NCBI GenBank assembly: GCA_030762175.1
Contig: CM060835.1
Span: 86,020,001 to 86,084,000 of the forward strand
Reading direction: 5' to 3'
DNA length: 64,000 bases
DNA from: Metallyticus violacea
Lineage: Eukaryota; Arthropoda; Insecta; Mantodea; Metallyticidae
Under the pieces are notes generated by a model. It saw nothing but the letters and a program-made list of their open reading frames with translations, was not told the DNA's origin and searched no databases. Position 1 is the stretch's first letter, and the number at the start of each line of letters is the position of its first letter. Of the stretch, positions 55,076 through 64,000 are shown piece by piece. Made by a program: the position numbers and the translations under genes.

Positions 55076-55861
55076 TAGAAGTGTTCTACTTCATCCCAAA
55101 CCATACAAAGAATATCACAGCTTGCTTCACAAAAATTGTTTTTCAGCTACTAGTATCTCTAATGGTCGTAGTTTCGTTATCCTTAACAATGAGTTTATTT
55201 TTTTGTATATCAGAATAATAATTGTCTTTATTGTCAAAACATTCAATAAAATGTTATATTAAAACACTAGTCACATAAAACTACACGTAAGTAACAATTA
55301 TGTCATTAAATTGTTTTCTTGCTAAAATGCTGTTATTAATTGAATATTATATTACCATAATATTGTAACGGCCTAGCTGTGGTTCCTTAGACTATTACAT
55401 TGGGGGTATAGGTCAAGGTAGACTGTTAACACACATTGTCCATTAATCACATTAAATATACTTTAATAAAAAATAGATGTGGATATGAATGAATACATAA
55501 ACTACAAGCAAGCACTGATAATATACAAACCTAGATTAGGATGTAACTTATATGAAGCCACTGGGGTACTTACGGCACGGGAAATCGACGTATGTCCGAG
55601 GTTAGCCCTCATGACTTAGAGAAATAATTTATGTATTACCGAAAATAGAATAAATCATACGTCTTATTTAAGAATACTTAAATCAGTTAACATTGGCTGC
55701 AAAATAAATTGATAATACTAACTTCATCTGAAATATATGCCAACACTAGAATTTATGATTTACTATTCATTCAGTCAAGGAATCTGTCGTATTCCCTCTG
55801 ATAAGTTATTTATAAAAATGTTCAGTCTTTTCAGTTTGGCTAAAGTTTCTTGCTGTAAATT
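55076..55861. other. Unassigned AT-rich DNA
   Basis: Nothing recognised. Confidence 0.4.
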
Positions 55862-56215
55862 CATCTTCGCTATTTTTTTTCATTTTTTTTATTGCGCTAC
55901 AGGCCGAGATGAGCCTTGCATGCCGCGGCGACCTCTGCTTCCCCTACCTCCGTCTTACGACTTCATCGATAGAGGGAGGGTAGTATTGCAGGGGGATGTG
56001 ATCATTCCGCCGATCGCCTATCACATTTTCCTAAATCGAAGAACGCCACTTCTCCATCAGGAGCTTTCCTATTGTCCTTAGGAGATTGGGTGGATCCCGT
56101 TCTAGACACTTATAACTTAGAAATATGCCTAAGCAGATATCGGAAATCGAACCCGGGTCTCCCTGCCAGCAATCAGCAACGCTAAACACTAGAGCGCGGA
56201 GATGGTCCATCTTCG
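55862..56215 (-). mobile_element. SINE-E: tRNA-headed SINE with 8-bp target duplication
   Basis: Element 56207 to 55870 on - (338 bp). Head: ccgcgctctagtgtttagcg (box A-like) and gacccgggttcgatttccg (box B-like). A body of about 230 bp, GC-rich, includes ggcgatcggcggaatgatca and ggaagcagaggtcgccgcgg. It ends ctgtagcgcaat plus an A-rich tail (aaaaaaaatgaaaaaaaat). catcttcg flanks both sides (55862-55869 and 56208-56215). No other copy in the window. The 114- and 94-codon frames across it are not genes. Confidence 0.85.
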
Positions 56216-56493
56216 TTAATAGCAATAAAAATAGACAAACGAACAAAACAATATCCATCGATCCAATGACGTCACACGTGTAATAAAAGAAGGCATTCAC
56301 TTCAAAGTGATTCATTATAAAATCGACATTGATATTACTCTTATTTTATTAATGCAATTTATATATTAGCTTCTAAAACTCTTTTATATTATACAATAAT
56401 GCATTCATAAAATTTACGAAATGCGCTTCACTTGCCTCTTAAACGTTTACTCATGCAATAAACTACAACGTTTAAACCAATGCCATAATACAC
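56216..56493. other. Unassigned DNA
   Basis: Nothing recognised. Confidence 0.4.
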
Positions 56494-57500
56494 TACGAGG
56501 TCTGTTCAATAGAATTGCCATCATTTTTACAGGCATAAGTATGGCAATTTATCTTCACAATATTTTGTTAGCTTAGTACGTAATACAAGTTTCATTTTTG
56601 TCACTTCCGGTTCCCGCCTTTGAGAGGTGTGCAAGTTGAGATATGTTCAGTTCTCCTACGGTATAATGGAGGTGACACGCGATGAACAATATGCTAGAAG
56701 TTCTGCTTTGGTCTCAACAAAATTTAAGCTGAGGCCAATGGAGAATTTGTTCTTCCCTAAAGCACAGCTCGAAGATGGTTTACAATCTTAACAGGTGAGG
56801 CAATCAGGATGCAAAGTGAACCCAGAGCTCCAGTTTGTTCTCCAACAGAAGAAAAATTAACACATCTGTTGTCATTGTGAGAGAGGATCGTCGAATAACG
56901 TTAAGAACACTTTCAGAGATTTTGAACATTTCACTTGGTGTCACCCACGCGTTAGTGACTGAAAAGTTGCACAGGAGACGTGTTTGTGCACGATGGATTC
57001 CCAAACAAAAGGACATTCGCTCGCAGTTGAATATGATGTAGCAGGAAAGTGCGAAGGTAATCAATGCTGATGAAACTTGGCTACATCAAAGCTCTGTATG
57101 GAAATCCCCATTATCATCAACACCAAAACAGCAAAAGTGGCTCTTACTGCTTGGAAATGTACGGTTATCTCATTTTTCGACATTCAAGGAATGGTTTACC
57201 AGCATGCCGTACTTGCAAACACAACTTAGCTGGGCAATACTCTATACACCTATCCTGTAAACTTTGCAAGGCCAAATTTCCGTGCAACAAACTGCATGCT
57301 GCACCACGATAATGAGCAAATGCTGTTGCTTAATATCTCACAAAAATCATAAAATATCTCCCTCGCCCACCCCCGTGGGACTTTTTCTTTTTCCCACAAA
57401 TTGCAGAAACACCTTTGTGCCAGGCACTTTTCAGCATCAGAAGCAGTGCTGAAAGCTGCGGAGGCAATTCTTAAGATTTCTTTAGTCCCCAAAACCACGA
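56494..57500 (+). mobile_element. Mariner family 1 element, near full length, dead
   Basis: It starts at TA 56494 with cgaggtctgttcaatagaat, the 5' TIR. The ATG at 56666 opens MEVTRDEQYARSSA. The helix-turn-helix region reads KINTSVVIVREDRRITLRTL, SEILNISLGVTHALVTEKLH and RRRVCARWIPKQ, the well-kept N-terminal domain. After a deletion comes the first catalytic region (INADETWLHQSSVWKS, across frames), then LLLGNVRLSHFSTFKEW. The second catalytic region (about 57280-57310) and the PHP.GTFFFS..C-terminal part are degraded by frameshifts. It ends near ACRHFSAS..VLKAAEAILK at 57420-57480. The 3' TIR was not recognised. It shares many blocks with 46595-47566 and 12690-13110. Confidence 0.82.
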
Positions 57501-58975
57501 CAAAAAGATTAATAAAATGTATACTAATGGCAAAAAGTAGTGATGATTAATGGTGTTTATTTCAAGCTTAATTCATAAAACCGCTGTTAATTTCCGAAGC
57601 TTATAAAAATATTAAACAAGTTTACACCCACTTTCTGTTTTGAGGTCTTCTGTAGATTTCAAGAGTTTCCTTCCTTTATTATTTTCTCTCTCTCACTGAA
57701 TTCATTTATTTAAATTATTTTTATTGATAAAGTAATTTTTAAAGTTAATTTAAACAATATTTCACCTAGTCTAAAGCATATTTTAGTTTCATGTCCATCT
57801 TAATATTAAGTCAAGTGTATTAAATGCAAATTTAATTGGTGTATTCTTATAAAATGAGAAATTTGACAAGAAAATGCAATACATTGATGATTTTACTTAT
57901 TTACACTTTTACTCAATATTATATCAAAATAAAGCTAATGCTGGTACTGGAAACTGCGCAAAACCTCAGAATTTTTCCTTTTCTTCTAATAGTAAGGGAA
58001 TATTGTCCACAAAATATATGAAGGCATAAGAAGCATTGTTTTAGTCTAGCAAAAAGCGATAATAATATGATTATTGTGTAGTGCTTTGATCAAAACGAAT
58101 TCTTGACTGCTCATGATTAGATATTTACTGTAAGCATTATACAATTACGTTGAACAGATTGTTCACCCCTGACATAAATAAAATGACTGTTCGCAGACTT
58201 TAATAACATGAAAACTCCGCCTTTGCGTTTGGTGACGCGATGAAAGTCTCTGCCATTACTTTGTTTCATAAACGTCTAAAAACTCGTCATCCTTCCAGGC
58301 TATCTCAAGAACAGAACAGAATTCCCAGAGAGAACTGGAGGGGAGAACTCGTCTATCCACGCTCTCAGCTTTCAGTCAAAAGGAAGAAAAAGTTGACTGT
58401 AGGGGCGTTCTGCTGGCTAGGCAGAGTTGGCGTGCTCTGCTTCCTGATCCGTCGGAAGAGAAGCTGCCTCACAAGATTATAAAAGGAATCGACGGCTATT
58501 AACATTTAACTGCCATTGCACAAGTATTTGTGTCGTTCGGGAATTGTAAATGTTATACATGCATTCAGTTAAACGAGGAAATACCAACAATAATGAAAGC
58601 GAAATATAACCTCAACATTAACAGAATGACAGATGAATATTGGAATAAATAAATTCATTGAATGTAGATCATCGAAGTATGGTCTACACTTTCACAATTT
58701 GACCAGTTAAAATAACTCATAACCAAAGACTAGGTGTTTTCAATTGTTCAAATGGGGTAAACGTTAGTTATATAACCCAGCAATGGGAAAAAACAAAAAC
58801 AAGACAATATCTGCTCCCATCATACGTTGAACTGTAGTATGTACAGAATCGTTCTTCAGTATTAATGAGTTAAGATTGAAATTACACACATTTTAAACAA
58901 TGGATATACTTACTTTCATAAAGGGACGGGGTTTCCTATTCTATGATGTCACGATCCTTATGAAGAGAATTTCAG

Positions 58976-59009
<34 letters not shown>

Positions 59010-59889
59010 AGAATACCATAATTTATATTTTGAATTTCATTATTGGAATATTCTTGGAAATAAAATATTATTTTATGCTTCTGACATCCTGCATCTCAAT
59101 TGCTGCACTACAACAATTGCTACAACGTTGTCCCCTTTGGAGATGATTTCATTATAATCAGAACAGATTTTTAAATGTGTAATTAAAAAAAACTGAAAAA
59201 CTTTCAACAAGTTGCACAAAAACATGAAGGTTGAAATGGAAAGTACACTAACGAAAACTCAAAGGTGCACTTACTGCATTCTTATTTGACTCAAAAATCT
59301 TGGTGCGGGAGGCGGGAGGGATTTGATAAAGATAAAATATAGAAAAGAGGACTCAATATAGCATTATATATGAGTAAAGCGAGTCCACGGTCCTGCCTTA
59401 TGACGCAAAAGCAGTGACGAGACCATAAGGACTGCCCGTTGCAATCCTAAGGCATTAGAGCTGGGAACAGCGAACTTGGCCAGGACCGAAGGAGCTACCC
59501 TTCTTCTGTATCAATACAAACTTTTGTACATTTTCTGATAAACTGCACAGTGACAATGATGAAACAGACATTACGTTATGAAAAATAAATATTTTACATT
59601 AGACAATGAAGGAATTGTAATTTTCTACTGAACATAAATGAATATATACATATATAAAATATAAAATTATATGTAATATTTATAGTTACAAATTCTCACT
59701 GGAATTATTATAAGGTTATTAATGTTTACTGTTTCCATAATGTAACATTATTTTGTAAGTAATTCTTTAAAATGTGACTAAGAACTAAGAGGGGGAGGAA
59801 AAAAACAGAGGATTAAGGTAAGCAATTATTACTTAACATTATAACTTGTATTATAACTCCCTATCTCCATAATATCTTGAGAAATATCC
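57501..59889. other. Long unassigned AT-rich stretch, 2.4 kb
   Basis: A 29-T run lies at 58979-59007. A slightly GC-richer frame at 58240-58482 (+, 80 codons, basic) shows no motif. Nothing else recognised. Confidence 0.4.
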
Positions 59890-60632
59890 CACTACAGTCT
59901 CAGACATGATGACCTATGAGCTGAGAAAAATTCATAGCTGGTGCACGCAGGGGGGTTTCTCCATTAATCTCAGCAAAACAGTTGTCTCTTTTACTATAAG
60001 GAGAAATCTGAACGAGCTAGGAAAGCTTAAACTAAGCAACTAATCCTGGAATATTCTGAGTCAGTGAAATATCTAAGTCTTATACTGGATAAGACATTGA
60101 CCTGGAACAATCATATTGACAATATTCATGGCTGTATGTCGCAATGATCAGGTGCCAGACATCTTACGGCGCCATTGTCTGTTGGCACTCTCTTCAAAAC
60201 TTGTATGGAAATGTCTAAATGACCTGACTGCCCTGGCATCTTGCAACAGGCTAGAGCTGCAGAGGGTACCGGAGCATCGGGGCGTTTTTGGAAATAAAAA
60301 AACAGATCAACTGGTACTGAAACACCCTATATTGGCCCTGAACCCATGCCTGGAATCAGTACACATGCTGCTAAAACCGCGGTAAATATAGATTGAAGAA
60401 AAACACCAACTTAGGTGGCAATCCTGGACAAAGACATGTTGGAAATTGGCCCCAAAACACTCATTTCTCCTGAAATTGGACAGAAGAGGAATAAGGAAGA
60501 AGTTGCACTAATAACTGAACATTGTCGCTTCAGAAAGCGTCTAAGTAAAGTGGGACTCTATACAGATGAACCCACTTGTAGAATGTGCACACAGGATGCG
60601 AAAACTGCATTACATTTTCTGTTTGATTGATG
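59890..60632 (+). pseudogene. LINE fragment: RT end, RNase H and C-terminal region
   Basis: Across frames, 59900-60000 reads ELRKIHSWCTQGGFSINLSK, TVVSFTIRRNL, and 60045-60115 reads LEYSESVKYLSLILDKTLTW NNHI in two pieces. This is the end of the RT palm and the thumb of an insect I/R1/LOA-like LINE (W....GL..N..KT....F; VKYLG..LD..L.W..HI). The frame at 60116-60385 reads SSKLVWKCLNDLTALASCNR, LELQRVPEHRGVFGNKKTDQ, the end of an RNase H domain (W..GH.G..GNE.AD; here PEHRGVFGNKKTD). 60415-60630 gives LITEHCRFRKRLSKVGLY and CRMCTQDAKTALHFLFD, the C-terminal zinc-finger-like region (C..C......H....). The thumb-to-RNase H connection is deleted. The element is cut off at 60632 by a SINE-A. Confidence 0.8.
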
Positions 60633-60636
60633 AAAT

Positions 60637-60910
60637 TTATTTATTTATTTATTGTTTATTTACGGACGTTTTTTAACATCGCAGGTCATCACGTCCAATT
60701 TAAATCAGAGCGTGAAACGACCGACAAATTTTGTTCAGAGGCCTCGTTTTTCAGACTTGAGGTTCTTTATCGTGTCGTACGGGACCCACGGCTTTATTCT
60801 CCTTCCGAAGGAAGCCATACTTAGGATTTTTACGCCCGAAAAAAATTCATCGATTGTGCGATCTTGGGTTTAAGAGGTAAGTATGGTTACCACACACCAC
60901 CAAGACCGAC
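60637..60910 (-). repeat. SINE-A
   Basis: From + it begins with the tail tttatttatttatttattg, then tttacggacgttttttaaca, gaggttctttatcgtgtcgt, ccttccgaaggaagcc, and ends at the head tggttaccacacaccaccaa (box A complement). The box B region is damaged (gcgatcttgggtttaag). It directly follows the LINE remnant. No target duplication was found. Confidence 0.9.
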
Positions 60911-61029
60911 AGAGACTTACCTCTTTCTATAACCAGAGAAGACCTGAGAACGACGCTGGCATTGAAACCAAGATACCGGCAACTTGTTCAGAGAGCAGAT
61001 TTTGGGAAACAGTGAAAGCATCTCTTTCT

Positions 61030-61301
61030 ATGGGGTTACACAATAAGTGATAACCAACTTGCCTTCAAAATCCAAGACCGCGGATTCGATCTCGGCCAGG
61101 ACCGATGGATTTTTTTTTTTTTTTAAAGCTTAAAAATCATAGTATTGCTTCCATCGGAAGGAAAATAAAGGTCCCTACAACACGATAAAGAACCTCAAGT
61201 CTGAAAGAGGCCTCTGAGCAAAAGTTTCACGTCTATTTGAATGGAGCGCTGATGACCTGAGATGTTAAAGACCGTCCGTAAATAAAATAAATAAATAAAT
61301 T
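61030..61301 (+). repeat. SINE-A
   Basis: gataaccaacttgccttcaa, gcggattcgatctcggccag (box B-like), a 14-nt T run, ttccatcggaaggaaaataa, ctgatgacctgagatgttaa and an (ataa)n tail. It lies 120 bp from the copy at 60637-60910 and in the opposite orientation. Confidence 0.9.
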
Positions 61302-61624
61302 TAAAAAAAGCCTTTCAGACTGACACGTGAGAGATAGATTAATTTCCAATAAAATCTCCGTTATCTCCCTATATGCTAATTGTGAAAGATGTTGTTTATA
61401 GGGAATAAATATATAATAATAGAACCAACTTAAAAATATCATAATAACTAGCTTTATGAAGGTCTTTGAACTACATCAAAATAATTGGATCCTGAATTAA
61501 TTTAAATGAAACATTAAAACACATATGTTACTATTTGTTTATTGTCTAATTCTTCATTAATAAATACGGGGCGTTCAAGCTTGTGACTGTAGAACGCAAG
61601 CAAAACAGTGAAGATCGCGACTGG
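61302..61624. other. Unassigned AT-rich DNA
   Basis: Nothing recognised. Confidence 0.4.
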
Positions 61625-62171
61625 TGCTTACGTCACATATTGCGTACGACGAAAGCTGACTCTGCTAACCCCTGTCTCGCGTGCACATTGTTTTGTAGAT
61701 TTCTGCGGTGAGTGATCAAAACATTCCAAAACCATAGCCGAGGAAGCGGGGTCAGACAATTGTGAGCATCGCATACGATACTGTTCAGTCTCGCATTTGT
61801 CTCGAACGCGTGCAATTGTTATTCGCGTTGGCGACTCTGTTCTGTACATAAGTCACCATTGTCTTTGAACTTCAACTTTTCCAATACCACTTCAAAATTG
61901 CTTTCCGCTATTCAAACGATAATCTTGACTTCATTTTGTTGTAGCATAACGTAAATTGAATCGCATCTGTTTACAGAACATCATACGATAATCTTGGCTT
62001 CATTTGGTCATTGTTGATTTACCTGTCACGTAGCAACGCTATCTTAATGTATGTTAGTCTCATCTGTTTACAGAACATTATACTACACATTACTGTTGTT
62101 TTTCGGTTCAACTTTGAAATATATTAAATGTCTACTGTGAATTTGTGTATACATTTTTGGCACCCTCGGTA
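61625..62171 (-). mobile_element. Mariner family 4, second copy, 3'-truncated
   Basis: The 5' TIR is at the right: cgagggtgccaaaaatgtat read inward from 62169, next to TA at 62170-62171. The 280-bp leader 61880-62169 aligns along its whole length with 51330-51610 (both contain ccacttcaaaattgctttcc and acagaacatcatacgataat). The coding start (MYRTESP at 61849) matches the 51-kb copy. Here it continues into the N-terminal region: SSAMVLECFDHSPQKSTKQC then ARETGVSRVSF (helix-turn-helix; relatives read KSTRQCARE.GIS..SVQRIL). Sequence identity ends near 61630 without a 3' TIR. Confidence 0.85.
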
Positions 62172-62609
62172 TATACATTAGAGAATATGCCTGTCTTATT
62201 TTTCATAGTCGCCAATTCTACTGCATATTACTGGTCTAGTGCTCTAGTGTTATATGTTTAACGGTCCAGCTAATTTTGGTACTGTAGGAGAAGCGAATAA
62301 GGTAATTTAGTCGAGCAGTTCACTACTATAGAGGCCCACATGGTTTCAAATGAAAGATTGAATGAAGTAGCGTCTACTAGAGAATTGTTTAATGCTTTCG
62401 TGCTCACAAAAGTGCACCCCAATCAATATAATTAATTTTAGTTTACTTTGGATATATTCTTAAAATATAATATTGTTGCACTTTTTCGTATACTTTCTAA
62501 AAATATTTTAGGGATACATGTCTATGCCTTTCAGGGGAAAAAATAATTATAATATATAATCACATATATTGCATATTCTTCGGTAACTTCTAGATTAGTT
62601 AAACTTATA

Positions 62610-62664
<55 letters not shown>

Positions 62665-62699
62665 GTAAATAAGTGCTCCTACAGATTTCCATACATTGT
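62172..62699. other. Unassigned AT-rich DNA with (AAT)n run
   Basis: Microsatellite (AAT)n at 62609-62662, about 18 units. Otherwise nothing recognised. Confidence 0.4.
62609..62662 (+). repeat. (AAT)n microsatellite
   Basis: About 18 units of AAT/ATA. Confidence 0.98.
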
Positions 62700-63235
62700 T
62701 TCAGCTTTATAGTCCAATTTGTTAATTATAAAAGTACAAATATGTTCGATCGAATTCAGATCCGCAGATTTAGCGGACCATGAAAAAGGAGGAATTTCAG
62801 TATAATGGTCTAAACCTATCCGTGATTAGCTTGGATGTGTAATATTGCTGTTATCTTGGATTTAATTGGTTATTTCCATATTTTAGATAGGATGTTCGGT
62901 AGCATACTCCTCAGAGCTCACCGGACATGCTCACCACACCGGCAGCAGACACCTAGCCCCAGTTAGCGACAGTTATTCTACCACTTCTTGCTTCAGTCAT
63001 TATGTGTTTCGGGCTGTAGCAGTATTGTCAGGGCGCCAAAGGGATCTTGGCATTTTATTTGATAGAAATCACATTCTCATCGGTCCATATTATCGTATTT
63101 TGGAATTGCAGTGCAAATCAGATGCGATAACATTATATTTCTTTTAGCTGATTTTCAGTTATGGACCTCAGCAGCATGGGGTCGTTTTCTCATCGTTAAA
63201 TTAGGCTCAGGTGTCTCATAATAGGTGTGAAGGAC
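62700..63235 (-). pseudogene. Tc1-like transposase, catalytic part, frameshifted
   Basis: On the minus strand across frames: WTDENVISI (about 63095-63070, first catalytic Asp, as in WSDES.F), then ARSGRITVANWG and VSAAGVVSMSGEL (about 63000-62920; relatives read GG..MVWG..S..G.G.L), SEEYATEHPI and MLPNILSKIWK. Next come QDNSNITHPS (about 62860, second catalytic Asp, as in QDNAP.HTS), TEIPPFSWSAKSADLNSIEH (about 62810-62755; relatives WPA.SPDLNPIEHLW), which includes the third catalytic block with Asp kept. Stops and frameshifts make it a pseudogene. It differs from the mariner families above in having the SPDLNPIE-type block of Tc1. Confidence 0.78.
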
Positions 63236-63312
63236 ACAAAGAATTCTAACTAAATTGATGAATTATAGCTGTATCCACACCTGGAGAGTGCTTTTTCTTT
63301 CTTTTTCCCACC

Positions 63313-63385
63313 TTTCCAATTTGCATTGAAATGTGGGCTCTTCTGAAACAGCTAGATCCATTAAGAACACGGCCCCCATCTTGCC

Positions 63386-63449
<64 letters not shown>

Positions 63450-63571
63450 GGCTATTTGGGCAAAGACACGACCAGACTCTATCAGCAAGGATGCTTAGGT
63501 TGTTCAGGTATGTACGCGTAAACAAGAGATCTCGGGTTCAATTCTTGCCAGAACCGTGCTTCCTGATTGAG
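63313..63571 (+). repeat. Local duplication, unit 1
   Basis: tttccaatttgcattgaaat, cagctagatccattaagaac, an (ATA)n run at 63386-63450, then gacacgaccagactctatca and the SINE-C head (tgttcaggtatgtacgcgta, tctcgggttcaattcttgcc, agaaccgtgcttcctgattg). Each block recurs in unit 2 in the same order. It is followed by (TTC)n at 63572-63638. Confidence 0.9.
63386..63450 (+). repeat. (ATA)n microsatellite
   Basis: About 21 units. The same site in unit 2 has only three. Confidence 0.98.
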
Positions 63572-63638
63572 GTTCTTCTTCTTCTTATTCTTCTTCTTCT
63601 TCTTCTTCTTCTTCTTCTTCTTCTTCTTCTTCTTCTTC
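63572..63638 (+). repeat. (TTC)n microsatellite
   Basis: About 22 TTC units with one TTA. The poly-Glu, poly-Lys and poly-Phe frames across it are artefacts. Confidence 0.98.
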
Positions 63639-63862
63639 CAAATTAGCATTGAATTGTGGGATCTTCTCCACCTTCCTTCTGAAACAGCTGAATCCAGTAC
63701 AAACACAGCCTCTCTTTTGCCTATAATAATAAGCTATTTGAGCAATGACACGACCAGACTCTAGCACCAAGGGTGGCCGAGGTTGTTCAGGTATGTACGC
63801 GTAAACAAGAGTTCTCGGTTTCAATTCTTGCCAGAACCGTGCTTACCGATTGCGTTTTTATT
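63635..63862 (+). repeat. Local duplication, unit 2
   Basis: cttccaaattagcattgaat, cagctgaatccagtacaaac, a short ATA run, gacacgaccagactctagca, and the SINE-C head tgttcaggtatgtacgcgta. It aligns with 63313-63571 throughout. Confidence 0.9.
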
Positions 63863-64000
63863 TTCTTCCTAGATTTTCCTCAGTTGTCATAAATGGTAAA
63901 GGACGGGGAGGTATCCTAAACATAGGCCTGGAAAAGCTTCCTTTTCAAATAAAATGCCTTTCCCAACTTATTTTGTATCACGTATCATCGGTGTTCACGC
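63767..64000 (+). repeat. SINE-C, continues past window end
   Basis: Head: agggtggccgaggttgttca (box A-like) and tctcggtttcaattcttgcc (box B, degraded), then ttcctcagttgtcataaatg, aaaggacggggaggtatcct and 'cgtatcatcggtgttcacgc' at the edge. It is the complete-length partner of the truncated copy in unit 1. Confidence 0.85.

Noticed and set aside
58240..58482. 80-codon basic ORF in slightly GC-rich DNA.
   Set aside because: No motif, splice site or repeat relation recognised.
63246..63824. ORFs with poly-Tyr, poly-Ile, poly-Lys, poly-Phe and poly-Glu runs.
   Set aside because: Translation of (ATA)n and (TTC)n microsatellites in the duplicated block.

Overview
This window looks like intergenic or intronic DNA from a large, AT-rich insect genome. 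The evidence is several classes of insect-type Tc1/mariner elements, PIF/Harbinger elements, an RNase H-bearing LINE, at least five tRNA-headed SINE families, and long trinucleotide microsatellites. I see no bacterial gene structure, rRNA, CRISPR array or operon. A hemimetabolous insect with a repeat-rich genome is plausible, but the sequence alone does not fix the species. I found no host gene I can name with confidence. All recognisable coding sequence is transposon-derived and broken by stops and frameshifts.

Layout. 1-4.3 kb: SINE fragments in otherwise unrecognised DNA. 4340-7683: a boundary-complete PIF/Harbinger element with about 30-bp terminal inverted repeats (TIRs), a TAA target duplication, a Myb/SANT-like gene on + and a transposase on -, and a 164-bp tandem duplication between the two converging genes. 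8.2-10 kb: an internally deleted Tc1/mariner remnant and an eroded LINE reverse transcriptase. 10-17.8 kb: mostly featureless, with a mariner remnant at 12.7-13.1 kb and a possible exon island near 16.8-17.0 kb. 17.9-18.5 kb: a decayed 20-31-bp minisatellite, with the same unit again at 21.4 kb. 18.5-19.3 kb: a mariner pseudogene. 19.5-25 kb: tRNA-like SINE heads, a fragment of an arthropod repeat protein, and a SINE inside a SINE with a 12-bp target duplication. 26-33 kb: a hAT/DUF4371 fragment, Tc1/mariner remnants, and an 810-bp element with 37-bp TIRs. 33-39 kb: tandem tRNA-like repeats, a GC-rich island with a possible first exon on -, and SINEs. 39-43 kb: a second, gutted Harbinger element, the best full-length SINE-B, a SINE-C and a Tc1/mariner fragment. 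45-57 kb: two copies of one mariner family, a 637-bp mariner deletion derivative with intact TIRs and TA duplication, a second SINE-in-SINE nest, and a new-looking SINE with an 8-bp target duplication. 57-64 kb: a LINE RNase H fragment, two SINE-A copies in inverted orientation, a second copy of the 51-kb mariner, a Tc1-like pseudogene and a locally duplicated SINE/microsatellite block.

Working names: SINE-A has a tRNA head and a roughly 200-bp body ending in the motif gatgacctgagatgttaaa. SINE-B is about 470 bp and ends near caattcaatacaatcc. SINE-C has the motif aaatgccgggaaggtaccct. SINE-D and SINE-E are single copies here. The names are mine. Family assignments of proteins rest on reading translations by eye; no database search was possible. 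The likely function of the region is as a transposon graveyard, possibly inside or next to a long-intron gene on the minus strand (possible exons at 36.85 and 16.76 kb), which is inference only.
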